Assembly (NCBI GenBank): GCA_022340685.1 | Contig: JAJDNN010000041.1 | Coordinates: 1-35,539 of the forward strand | Direction of reading: 5' to 3' | From: Pseudomonadota bacterium | GTDB lineage: Bacteria; Pseudomonadota; Gammaproteobacteria; UBA6429; Thiohalophilaceae | DNA length: 35,539 nt | Shown here: positions 14,627-22,151 of the stretch, piece by piece | Position numbering within the stretch: position 1 is the first letter of the stretch | Layout of the letters: each line of letters opens with the position of its first letter | Notes under the pieces: generated by a model | What the model was told of the DNA's origin: nothing | Database searches by the model: none | What the model saw: the letters and a program-made list of their open reading frames with translations, nothing else | Translations under genes and position numbers: made by a program

Positions 14627-15241
14627 TTACCAGATCCCCGGCCCCAGTCCGATCCCCGGGCCATACAGGCCTAACGGTGTTAACGGACCCAGCATGCCGA
14701 GGGGCCCGCCCAGCCCTGGATACATCAAGCCCGGCGCGCCCAGCTCGTACAGGCCAAGATAGGGATCGCCCAGGCCGCCCGGACCATACGGTGAATTCAT
14801 GCCAGCCATGCCAGTTCTGACCGGGGTCGGATACAGATAGGCTGGCGGCTGATAAAACTGCGCATTTACCCACGGGTTGCCACTGTTACCGGTGCGGCGG
14901 GAATCGTCCGCATAGTCATATGCCTGCACCGACCAGGGATTTCCGGTTTCCACGTCCCGCGGCAGTGGATCGGGTCGCGTGTCGCGATATTCATCCCGTT
15001 GCGGAAAACCGTAGGGATCATAGTGCCGGTTGTCGACACTCCAGCCTGACTGCGAACCGGTCTTTTCCCATATTTTCTCCTCCGAGTAGCAACAGGTCGG
15101 ACCGTTATTACGGTCAGTGCCATAGATATTGGTCTGTGCTGACTTGCTATACGGGCCCGCCAGGAGTGGGCTGACGATTCCTGCAATGAGGACAATACCC
15201 ACTGCCAGCAGACTAGATTGCCAATACCTCATCGTGTTCAT
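14627..15241 (-). CDS. Secreted Gly/Pro/Leu-rich protein, unknown family
   Basis: A 204-residue exported protein. Residues 1-28 are a signal peptide (LAVGIVLIAGIVSPLLA followed by GPYSK). The middle is polar and aromatic (WSVDNRHYDPYGFPQRDEYR, NPWSVQAYDY), with a CC pair near residue 50 (GPTCCYSEE). The C-terminal 60 residues are low complexity, rich in Gly, Leu, Pro and Tyr (PYGPGGLGDPYLGLYELGAP, LTPLGLYGPGIG) and end in Trp. I do not recognise the family. It resembles the neighbouring sulfur-globule-like protein in composition, not in sequence, and is 22 bases downstream of the WGPGPNQ-repeat protein gene. A structural or matrix role is an inference from composition and context. Confidence 0.7.
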   Translation of the reverse strand: MNTMRYWQSSLLAVGIVLIAGIVSPLLAGPYSKSAQTNIYGTDRNNGPTCCYSEEKIWEKTGSQSGWSVDNRHYDPYGFPQRDEYRDTRPDPLPRDVETGNPWSVQAYDYADDSRRTGNSGNPWVNAQFYQPPAYLYPTPVRTGMAGMNSPYGPGGLGDPYLGLYELGAPGLMYPGLGGPLGMLGPLTPLGLYGPGIGLGPGIW

Positions 15242-15263
15242 GGTTGTTTACTGCCTGAATTCA

Positions 15264-16172
15264 CTATCGGGCACCCGGTGTCTGGCTGTTCGGTGGATTG
15301 TCATAGGCATTCTGGCCAGGTGCAGCCCTGTTGGGCCCACCGGGTCCGTATGGGTATTGCGGTACTGCCCAGCCAGAATTAGCCGGCGGCTGGTTCGGTC
15401 CCGGGCCCCACTGGGGCTGGGCCGGTGGCTGGTTCGGTCCCGGGCCCCACTGTTGCCGGGCCGGCGGCTGGTTCGGTCCCGGGCCCCACTGTTGCCGGGC
15501 CGGCGGCTGGTTCGGTCCCGGGCCCCACTGTTGCTGGGCCGACGGCTGGTTCGGACGCTGGGCCCAGTCGGGCCGGGCCGGTGGCTGGTTCGAACGCTGG
15601 GCCCAGTCGGGCCGGGCCGGCGGCTGGTTCGGTCCCGGGCCCCACTGTTGCTGGGCCGGCGACTGGTTCGGACGCTGAGCCCAGTCGGGCCGGGCCGGCG
15701 GCTGGTTCGGTCCCGGGCCCCACTGTTGCTGGGCCGGCGACTGGTTCGGACGCTGGGCCCAGTCGGGCCGGGCCGGCGGCTGGTTCGGTCCCGGGCCCCA
15801 CTGTTGCTGGGCCGGCGGCTGGTTCGGTCCTGGGCCCCACTGGGGCTGGGGCGGGCGCATCGGTCCAGGCCGATAGGCCGGTGGCGAGCCTGATTCCGCG
15901 TGCACTTCAGCATGAGCCTCATAGGACCCGCCATGGGCGACAGGCGGTGGTGGCATAATCGGTTGCATGGGTCGGACAGGCATTGCCGGCGCAGTTTCCG
16001 TGTCCACATACCGATAAGGCCCTGGGGGGGGTGGCGGTATGGCAGCCGTTCCTGCTGTCGTGTCATCCGTGCGGTCCGAAGCCTTGTCCTGTGCGATTGT
16101 GATTAAACTCACACCTGCGATAGCCAAACCCAATGTCAGGGCACCCAAGGAATTTACAATCTGGTCTTTCAT
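15264..16172 (-). CDS. Secreted Pro/Gln/Trp-rich protein with 13-residue repeats
   Basis: A 302-residue protein with an N-terminal hydrophobic segment (LGALTLGLAIAGVSLITIA, likely a signal peptide with cleavage near IAQ-DKA), a Pro-rich segment, then about twelve tandem 13-residue repeats between residues 110 and 270. There are two repeat types: WGPGPNQPPAxxQ and WAQRPNQSPAxxx, often linked through ARPD. The latter gives ARPDWAQRP, nearly the same as the element ARPDWANRP of the membrane protein at 8289-9287. Each repeat has one Trp and, in the second type, Arg residues, which could make cation-pi contacts. There is no Cys in the mature part. It follows the RND pump gene by 19 bases. The function is unknown; a periplasmic scaffold is the simplest idea. 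Confidence 0.75.
   Translation of the reverse strand: MKDQIVNSLGALTLGLAIAGVSLITIAQDKASDRTDDTTAGTAAIPPPPPGPYRYVDTETAPAMPVRPMQPIMPPPPVAHGGSYEAHAEVHAESGSPPAYRPGPMRPPQPQWGPGPNQPPAQQQWGPGPNQPPARPDWAQRPNQSPAQQQWGPGPNQPPARPDWAQRPNQSPAQQQWGPGPNQPPARPDWAQRSNQPPARPDWAQRPNQPSAQQQWGPGPNQPPARQQWGPGPNQPPARQQWGPGPNQPPAQPQWGPGPNQPPANSGWAVPQYPYGPGGPNRAAPGQNAYDNPPNSQTPGAR
15379..15850. repeat. 39-base tandem repeats, two alternating types
   Basis: About twelve in-frame copies of a 39-base unit. Type 1 contains GGCTGGTTCGGTCCCGGGCC and type 2 contains TTCGGACGCTGGGCCCAGTC on the plus strand. The order alternates in the middle of the array and is type 1 only at the 15379-15540 end. Copies are nearly identical, so copy number probably varies between strains. 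Confidence 0.9.
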
Positions 16173-16191
16173 AGCATTACCTTTAATTTGT

Positions 16192-19100
16192 CTAGTCCGT
16201 CTTTAACTTGATACCACGACGCTTGTGTGGCCGGTTGCCTGCCGGTTTCGGCTTTTCACTCGCCTTGCCGGGTGAGGTTTTTTCCTGTGGCGGCGTTTTT
16301 TCCTTGGCCGGCGCTATCTTGCGATGGGCGGTTTTTTTCCTGGTCGTCTTTTTCTTGACCGGCTGCTCGGGTTCCGCTTTTGTCGCGGCGGGCTTGGTTG
16401 CGGATGATTGTGCAGTACCTGGCTTGTCTGCGTTCGGCGCCGCGGCACCGCTGTCACCATCTCCGCCGCTGCCGGTCGGGGGAGGTGAAGATGGGGGTGG
16501 CGTCGGCGCGGGGCCGTTGTCATCCGGTCCGGGTTCAGACCCGCCTCTGTATTTCTCCAGCAAGCCGACGATGATGGATGACAACAACAGGTAGATACCG
16601 CGCACGATATAGAATATCCAGAACGCCGCGCCTACCACCTTGCTGTAGATACGCATCCACAACGGCATCGGCGGCAGTTCAGGCTCGGCTTCAACTTCGC
16701 AACTCACTTCCTCAGCGTGAATATCGTAGCCTTCCGATTGCGCTATCAGATAGAACTGTTTCTGTGCGCTGATACAACCCAGCGGGATAACCACCAGGGT
16801 CAGGATTGTGGAAACACCGGCCCCGAACAACAGGCTGACAGCCATGCCCTGGAAAATAAAATCGGACAAAATTGCGGCTGCACCGGCCATCAGGGTCAGG
16901 GACGTAATAAAGATGGGCCTCATCCGGGTTTGCCCCGCCAGAATAACTGCTTCACGAATGTCTTTGCCATTCTCGACTTCGTGTTTGACGAATTCGACCA
17001 GCAGAATCGAGTTACGCACAATAATTCCGGCCAGAGCGATGAATCCAATCATCGAGGTGGCGGTGAATTCGGCGCCCATAATCCAGTGGCCCGGAATAAT
17101 CCCGATCAGTGTCAGTGGAATCGGCGCCATGATCAGGCCGGCCAGTTTGAAGTTCTTGAATTCCCAGACAATCAGGCCGTAGATCAGGACCAGCGCTGCC
17201 ATAAAAGCACCGCCCATGTCACGGAAGGTCTCATAGGTCACCGTCCATTCACCGCCCCATTCGAAACCTGATTGATTGTCATCTTCTGGCGGTCCGATCA
17301 AACCCCATGGCATGCCGGTAATTTTCACTCCGTCCGGTGCGGTGTATTTTTCCAACAGATCCTCGACCCCAAACATGCCATAGATGGGGGCTCCCAACCG
17401 ACCTTCCATTTCCCCGGTGACATATTCAACCGGACGCAGGTCCTGATGATAGATAATGGGTTGCTCTTTGGCGCGAATAAACCGGCCCAGTTCCCGCAAC
17501 GGCACGGCGCCCCCGTCCGAGGTTGGTATTGGCAGGCCGCCCAGACGCTCGACCTGGGAGCGGATCGGTAATGGCACCTGGATAATGATGTAGGTTGGTT
17601 CGCGTACGGCACCACGCTTGATGTCACCCAGCTTGTAATCGCCCATCGCCATCGACAGGTTGTTATTAATGGTGTCAACCGAGATACCTCGCCGGACTGT
17701 CTTGTCCATATCCACATTGAACTGCCAGTATTCAAACGGCTCCGCCATGTAGTTGTCCACATCGACAATATTCGGTACTTCCTCGAATAATGCGGTCATC
17801 TCGGTGGCCAGTTGGCGCCGGGTTTCCGATGTCGGACCGTATATTTCCGCTACGACTGTTTGCAACACAGGCGGCCCGGGTGGCATTTCGACAACCTGTA
17901 TCCTGGCCCCCATCTCCTTGGCAATCGGGGTCAGGGTATGGCGGGCGAATTCGGCGATATCATGGCTGCTGCGGTCACGATCATTCTTGTCCAGCAGCAT
18001 GACCTGGATGTCCGCCTGCCATGGTTTGTCGCGCAGGTAGTAGTGCCGCACCATACCGTTGAAATTGAACGGGGAAGCGGTGCCCACATAAGTCTGCAGG
18101 TCTGTCACTTCGGGTACTACACGCAACTCCTCGGCCAACCGCGAAGTGACGTTGGCAGTCACAGCCAACGCTGTCCCTTCCGGCATGTTGATAACCACGT
18201 TAAACTCGGGTTTGTTGTCAAACGGCAACATCTTGACGACCACGGACTGGGTATAGAACAGCATGCAGGAAAGCAGCGTGGCTGCAATCAAACCAAACAG
18301 GAACATCAGACCGATAGCCCGATTGGTGCACAGGGGTTTCATGAATGGCCGATAGAAGCGGCCAACCATACCGCGGAACTTTTCTTCCCGGTGTTCGGCT
18401 TTTTTCAGCGCCTCCAGCTTCGGGCGCACCCGCATGGCCATCCAGGGAGCGAATACAAACGCGGCAATCAGAGAGAAGAACATCGCTGATGCTCCCAGCA
18501 CCGGGATAGGACGCATGTAGGGCCCCATCAGTCCACTGACAAAACCCATCGGGAGCATGGCCGAAATAATCGTCAGTGTTGCCAGGATGGTCGGGTTGCC
18601 GACTTCACGCACCGCATCGATGGCAATGTCCATCGTCGTTTTGCCCGCGGTCAGCCATCGTCGAAATATATTTTCCACCACTACCGTTGCGTCATCGACC
18701 AGGATGCCAATGGAAAACACCAGCGCGAACAGGCTGACCCGGTCGATGGTGTAATTCAATATCCAGGCCGACCAGATGGTCACCAGAATTACAATTGGAA
18801 TAATTATTATCACTACCGACGCAGCACGCAGCCCCAGTCCGATCAGGCACAAGATGCTCACGGCCACCGCCGCCTCGAACAGCGCCTTTAAAAGTTCGTT
18901 GACCTTGTGGTCAGCCGTCTTGCCATAATCCCGCGTGATTTCGACATGCACGTTGTCCGGGATCAGGGTGCCCTTCAGCGATTCCAGTTTCTTGATGATG
19001 TTTTTTGAAACCGTCACCCCGTTGGTATCTATCTTTTTCGCCACCGCGATGGTCACTGCCGCTTCTGCAACCGCATTACTATCTTCTTTGGCCGCACCAC

Positions 19101-19995
19101 TGTAGTAATTAACAATCTGTTTTGTTTCTGCGGGCGCCATGAAGACACGCGCGACATCCCGCACATAGATCGGTACACCGCTGCGTACTCCGACCACCAG
19201 CCGCGACACATCATCAGCACTGTGAATAAAGGCGCCGGTATAGACCGTCATTGCCTTGTCGTCGCCCACAACGTTACCCGCCTGCTTTTCCGAGTTGGCG
19301 CTGGTGATAGTGTGGGCGATTTGTTGCGGGGAAATACCGAATCCGGCGAGTCGCTCTGGCAATATTTCTACCCGGATCCGTTCGGCACGTCCGCCGACTA
19401 CGAATCCTTTGCCGGTGTTGGGAACTTCATTCAGCCGTTGCAGAACATCAAAACCCAGGGTTCGCAGTGTGCTGTCATCCACATCCCGGGACCACATCGT
19501 CACTGTTACGGTGGGAACGTCGTCAATGCCTACCGGCTTAACCAATGGCATGGATACATCCGGCGGGATCTTGTCCAGGTTCGACTGGATTTTGTCGTGG
19601 ACCTTGACGATGGACGGGCCCATTTTCTCACCGACATAAAAACGCACGGTAACCATCGCGCCGCCGCGCTGCGTCCCCGAATAGACATGACGCACACCGG
19701 GAATCTCGCTCATTAACCGTTCCAGCGGCTCGGTAACCAGACTGGCAACCTGTTCTGCTGAGGCCCCCGGATACTGGACGAACACATCCACCATGGGTAC
19801 AGAAATTTTGGGATCTTCCTGTCGCGGCGTAAAAAACAGGCCCAGCAAACCGATCGCCAGGAAGGCCATCATTAGCAAGGGGGTAACAGGTGAATTAATA
19901 AACTGCTTGGTGATGCGACCAGCCAGGCCCAGATGTTCTTTATCCAGTTCGGGCTCTTGTTGCGGTTGGTTATTGGTGTTGTTGTTTTCAGTCAT
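16192..19995 (-). CDS. RND-family efflux pump with extra C-terminal segment and basic tail
   Basis: A 1267-residue inner-membrane proton-driven transporter. The N-terminal span (PLLMMAFLAIGLLGLFFTPRQ) is followed by the porter start VFVQYPGASAEQVASLVTEP, and span 4 carries the proton-relay Asp pair (GILVDDATVVVENIF). The RND core ends near residue 1090. It is followed by an additional hydrophobic region (WIFYIVRGIYLLLSSIIVGLL, about 1120-1143), then about 120 residues of Pro/Gly/Ala and finally Lys-rich sequence (KKKTTRKKTAHRKI, up to HKRRGIKLKTD). Ordinary RND pumps are about 1020-1050 residues. If the extra region crosses the membrane once, the tail is periplasmic; if it forms a hairpin, the tail is cytoplasmic. 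The adaptor gene precedes it by 51 bases. No outer-membrane channel gene is in the window. Confidence 0.88.
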   Translation of the reverse strand: MTENNNTNNQPQQEPELDKEHLGLAGRITKQFINSPVTPLLMMAFLAIGLLGLFFTPRQEDPKISVPMVDVFVQYPGASAEQVASLVTEPLERLMSEIPGVRHVYSGTQRGGAMVTVRFYVGEKMGPSIVKVHDKIQSNLDKIPPDVSMPLVKPVGIDDVPTVTVTMWSRDVDDSTLRTLGFDVLQRLNEVPNTGKGFVVGGRAERIRVEILPERLAGFGISPQQIAHTITSANSEKQAGNVVGDDKAMTVYTGAFIHSADDVSRLVVGVRSGVPIYVRDVARVFMAPAETKQIVNYYSGAAKEDSNAVAEAAVTIAVAKKIDTNGVTVSKNIIKKLESLKGTLIPDNVHVEITRDYGKTADHKVNELLKALFEAAVAVSILCLIGLGLRAASVVIIIIPIVILVTIWSAWILNYTIDRVSLFALVFSIGILVDDATVVVENIFRRWLTAGKTTMDIAIDAVREVGNPTILATLTIISAMLPMGFVSGLMGPYMRPIPVLGASAMFFSLIAAFVFAPWMAMRVRPKLEALKKAEHREEKFRGMVGRFYRPFMKPLCTNRAIGLMFLFGLIAATLLSCMLFYTQSVVVKMLPFDNKPEFNVVINMPEGTALAVTANVTSRLAEELRVVPEVTDLQTYVGTASPFNFNGMVRHYYLRDKPWQADIQVMLLDKNDRDRSSHDIAEFARHTLTPIAKEMGARIQVVEMPPGPPVLQTVVAEIYGPTSETRRQLATEMTALFEEVPNIVDVDNYMAEPFEYWQFNVDMDKTVRRGISVDTINNNLSMAMGDYKLGDIKRGAVREPTYIIIQVPLPIRSQVERLGGLPIPTSDGGAVPLRELGRFIRAKEQPIIYHQDLRPVEYVTGEMEGRLGAPIYGMFGVEDLLEKYTAPDGVKITGMPWGLIGPPEDDNQSGFEWGGEWTVTYETFRDMGGAFMAALVLIYGLIVWEFKNFKLAGLIMAPIPLTLIGIIPGHWIMGAEFTATSMIGFIALAGIIVRNSILLVEFVKHEVENGKDIREAVILAGQTRMRPIFITSLTLMAGAAAILSDFIFQGMAVSLLFGAGVSTILTLVVIPLGCISAQKQFYLIAQSEGYDIHAEEVSCEVEAEPELPPMPLWMRIYSKVVGAAFWIFYIVRGIYLLLSSIIVGLLEKYRGGSEPGPDDNGPAPTPPPSSPPPTGSGGDGDSGAAAPNADKPGTAQSSATKPAATKAEPEQPVKKKTTRKKTAHRKIAPAKEKTPPQEKTSPGKASEKPKPAGNRPHKRRGIKLKTD

Positions 19996-20030
19996 ATCTG
20001 CGCCTGGCTCGCTCCCGCTGCCTGCCGGTT

Positions 20031-20047
20031 AGCCCAAAAAGTGGGCT
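20031..20047 (-). other. Short hairpin between adaptor and pump genes
   Basis: AGCCCA and TGGGCT form a 6-bp stem with a 5-base loop that overlaps the adaptor stop codon. There is no terminal U-run. It may tune the ratio of adaptor to pump rather than stop transcription. Confidence 0.4.
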
Positions 20048-21423
20048 CAGTTTTTGTGTGCCGGTTGCTTGGACCAGTTGGAATTCATTCCCGGCGGCGG
20101 GTTGGAATACAACCGTTCCCCGATCCGAATGCCAGACAGAACCGCAACGGTGTATTGGTCCAATTGTTCCCCAAGTCGTATCAAGCGCAATTCGGTCTCG
20201 TTGTCACCGTTAACGATATAGACCGCCGGCAAACTGCCACGCCAGATGATGGCCGAGGTAGGAATCACCGGTAAATTGCTCACCGGCACACTGGTATCCG
20301 GGAAACTCACCTCAGCGTACATCCCCGGTCCGCCCGGGACGCCCTTGGGCAGATCCAGTTTGACGGTCACGGTATGCCGCTGCGGGTCCGCCAGGGGGTA
20401 GATTTGTGAAATCCGCGCATTGACTTCCTTGTCTCCCACATCCAGCGTCGCCGGCACAATCATGCCGGTTTGCAGGCCGGGCATCAGGCGTGCTGGCACT
20501 TCAACCTGGATTTGCAAATCAGTCGTATCCGCGTAAGTCATCAATGGCGTACCCGGCTGCACGGTATCGCCCACTTCAACCAGCTTCCTGAGGATGACCC
20601 CATCAAAAGGCGCGATGGAACGGGTATCCAGCAGTCTGGCATCCACTTCATCGATCTGTGCCTGAACGGCCATCACCTGGCTGCCTGCCTGGCTGACCCC
20701 GGTTGCACTGGAATACAGATCCGCCTGGCGCTCAATCCAGGGGTTACCGTATAACCACGGATTGGAATAATAGTTGTTGTAATAATTATTACCCCCGCCG
20801 CCCCCGCCCATTCCGAAGAACCGGTCAAACATCTGGGGGAAATAGCCACCACCACCGCCTGTCGCGGCCTGGGGCGGAACAAAGTATTTCTGGAATTTTT
20901 GTCCCGGGTTCCAGACATTCTTCGTGTACTGGACCCGTGAGTTGCGATAACCCGCCGCCATATTGTTCAATTGGGCGACGGCGGCCCGGCGCTTGGCAAG
21001 CAGGTCATCATCATCCAGTGCAACCAGTACTGAATTGATCTTGAGATGATCCCCCGCCTCGCCAGCAATGTACTGGACCCGCCCCGGCAGCTGGGCAGTC
21101 AGGGTGACTTCCTTGTAGGAAATCACCGAACCGCCCAGTTTCACATGCGCCCCGACCGGGCTGCTCATGACTGTTATCACATCGTTCGAAACGGAGGACT
21201 GCCTGGAGTAAGGAGCGGAAGGTTGCCGGGTATGGGCTGAGAAGCCATACGGATTGGTCTGTGATCGGCTCTCCCTGAAATCATCCCTCGAATAACTGGA
21301 ATAGCCGTTGTTATTGTTATTTGTCTGGTAGGAATGGTCAGTTCCATTATGGGCGCCTGCCAACAGCGGCAGGCTGCCTGCCAGAACCAGCACAAAACAC
21401 TTTTTAACAGTGCTTTTCATCAT
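20047..21423 (-). CDS. RND periplasmic adaptor (membrane fusion protein) with low-complexity insertions
   Basis: About 458 residues from the ATG at 21423, chosen for AGGA 10 bases upstream and the signal peptide that follows (VKKCFVLVLAGSLPLLAGA). The adaptor parts are clear: a lipoyl half-motif with LTAQLPGRVQYIAGEAGDHL and VLVALDDDDLLAKR, a helical hairpin start, the second half-motif APFDGVILRKLVEVGDTVQP, then the beta-barrel region (LQIQVEVPARLMPGLQTG). Two additions are odd. Residues 29-80 are Asn/Ser/Tyr-rich (TNNNNNGYSSYSR). Residues about 171-232, where the coiled-coil hairpin should be, are Gly/Asn/Tyr/Phe/Pro-rich (GGGGGYFPQMFDRFFGMG, NNYYNNYYSNPWLYGNPW). It would link the RND pump to an outer-membrane channel encoded elsewhere. 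Confidence 0.86.
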   Translation of the reverse strand: MMKSTVKKCFVLVLAGSLPLLAGAHNGTDHSYQTNNNNNGYSSYSRDDFRESRSQTNPYGFSAHTRQPSAPYSRQSSVSNDVITVMSSPVGAHVKLGGSVISYKEVTLTAQLPGRVQYIAGEAGDHLKINSVLVALDDDDLLAKRRAAVAQLNNMAAGYRNSRVQYTKNVWNPGQKFQKYFVPPQAATGGGGGYFPQMFDRFFGMGGGGGGNNYYNNYYSNPWLYGNPWIERQADLYSSATGVSQAGSQVMAVQAQIDEVDARLLDTRSIAPFDGVILRKLVEVGDTVQPGTPLMTYADTTDLQIQVEVPARLMPGLQTGMIVPATLDVGDKEVNARISQIYPLADPQRHTVTVKLDLPKGVPGGPGMYAEVSFPDTSVPVSNLPVIPTSAIIWRGSLPAVYIVNGDNETELRLIRLGEQLDQYTVAVLSGIRIGERLYSNPPPGMNSNWSKQPAHKN

Positions 21424-21496
21424 AGCTAAATCATCCTTTACACATCGCCAGGCGCGCGCGAGTAACTGCAAGCTTGTTCAAGGATGGACCGCGTGC

Positions 21497-21895
21497 CTAG
21501 CTCACCCGGCCCATTACGGCAAAGCTCTTGATAAAAGGGCCAGCCATGCGTGGGTCTTTAATCATAGCAGCATAGTCACCAACCTTAAATTTTAACTTGC
21601 GGGATGTGTAGGCCATCCCCAGTCCCATCATGCCCGGTGGCTTTTTGGACCATTTTTCCCAGTCCGCAGGTGTCGCGCGCAAATCCCAGCTGAGGGTCTG
21701 CCCGTTGTATGCGGCCCCGTCGGTTGCCTCGCCATTTTCCACAATCAATACCCCGCGCGGGTCATCTTCGCCATCAAAACCATAGCCAATGGCTGAATTG
21801 AAGCCGATTTTCTGCAGGGCGTCCTTTAAATCCTTTTCCGCATTCCAGGCGTCCTTGAATTTTTTCATCCAATCCTCTGAGAACATGTCAGCCAT
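21497..21895 (-). CDS. SCP2-like lipid-binding protein, first gene of the locus
   Basis: About 132 residues from the ATG at 21895, which has GGGGGA 8 bases upstream; the longer frame from 21964 would run across the sigma-54 promoter and is rejected. The segment DDPRGVLIVENGEATDG, then LSWDLRATPADWEKWSKKPPG and the closing MGLGMAYTSRKLKFKVGDYA with MAGPFIKSFAVMG follow the sterol-carrier (SCP2) pattern of strand-rich domain and amphipathic helix lining a lipid tunnel. Such proteins bind fatty acyl, isoprenoid or other hydrophobic ligands in the cytoplasm. It is separated from the adaptor gene by about 70 bases and is probably co-transcribed with the pump genes. It may present a hydrophobic substrate to the pump, but this is inference. 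Confidence 0.75.
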   Translation of the reverse strand: MADMFSEDWMKKFKDAWNAEKDLKDALQKIGFNSAIGYGFDGEDDPRGVLIVENGEATDGAAYNGQTLSWDLRATPADWEKWSKKPPGMMGLGMAYTSRKLKFKVGDYAAMIKDPRMAGPFIKSFAVMGRVS

Positions 21896-21940
21896 GATGA
21901 ATTTCCCCCGATTAGTATGTTGAAGTAGGACAGATATATA

Positions 21941-21956
21941 AGCATGTGGCATGCCA
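21941..21956 (-). promoter_or_regulatory. Sigma-54 (-24/-12) promoter for the SCP2-RND locus
   Basis: On the minus strand TGGCAT-GCCAC-ATGCT fits the sigma-54 pattern TGGCAC-N5-TTGCW. The GG and GC dinucleotides have the required 10-base separation and there are two mismatches outside them. The start of transcription would be near 21930, giving a leader of about 35 bases to the ATG at 21895. A divergent sigma-54 activator gene adjoins it. Confidence 0.72.
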
Positions 21957-21995
21957 AAACACAAGCTATTGATTTAACTGCACTTTTTATGTTGA

Positions 21996-22126
21996 TGTTG
22001 CAGCATAAAATAATTTTGATTGTGCTAAATAGGCGTCCTAATATTCAGACAATCAACGGGTTACACCAAAATCAGGGCGTTGCAGCTTGTTGCAACACAT
22101 CCGTTTTACTGCAACACTTTGCATCA
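21996..22126. promoter_or_regulatory. Array of TGTTGCAACA-like sites (putative enhancer of the sigma-54 activator)
   Basis: One perfect palindrome, TGTTGCAACA (22088-22097), lies beside related copies: CGTTGCAGCT (22078-22087), TACTGCAACA (22107-22116), CTTTGCATCA (22117-22126) and a distant TGTTGCAGCA (21996-22005). The four clustered sites have centres 10, 19 and 10 bases apart, so they face the same side of the helix in pairs. The cluster lies 150-195 bases upstream of the predicted transcription start of the SCP2 gene, the normal position for activator sites, and just upstream of the activator's own start. Confidence 0.65.
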
Positions 22127-22151
22127 ACACCCACCCACAAGGTCATTCGGT

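Noticed and set aside
14085-15850. Possible CRISPR array
   Set aside because: The repeats are contiguous, in frame and without unique spacers; they are protein-coding tandem repeats.
15129-15958. Several long frames on both strands over the 39-base repeats
   Set aside because: The repeat length is a multiple of 3 with no stop in most frames; only the frame at 15264-16172 has a signal peptide and fits the operon.
21896-21964. Longer N-terminus for the SCP2-like protein
   Set aside because: It would place the sigma-54 promoter inside coding sequence and has no ribosome site; the ATG at 21895 has GGGGGA at good spacing.
22080-22151. Earlier start for the sigma-54 activator
   Set aside because: The extra residues do not resemble a PAS domain and the bases hold the TGTTGCAACA-like sites; the ATG at 22152 has a ribosome site.
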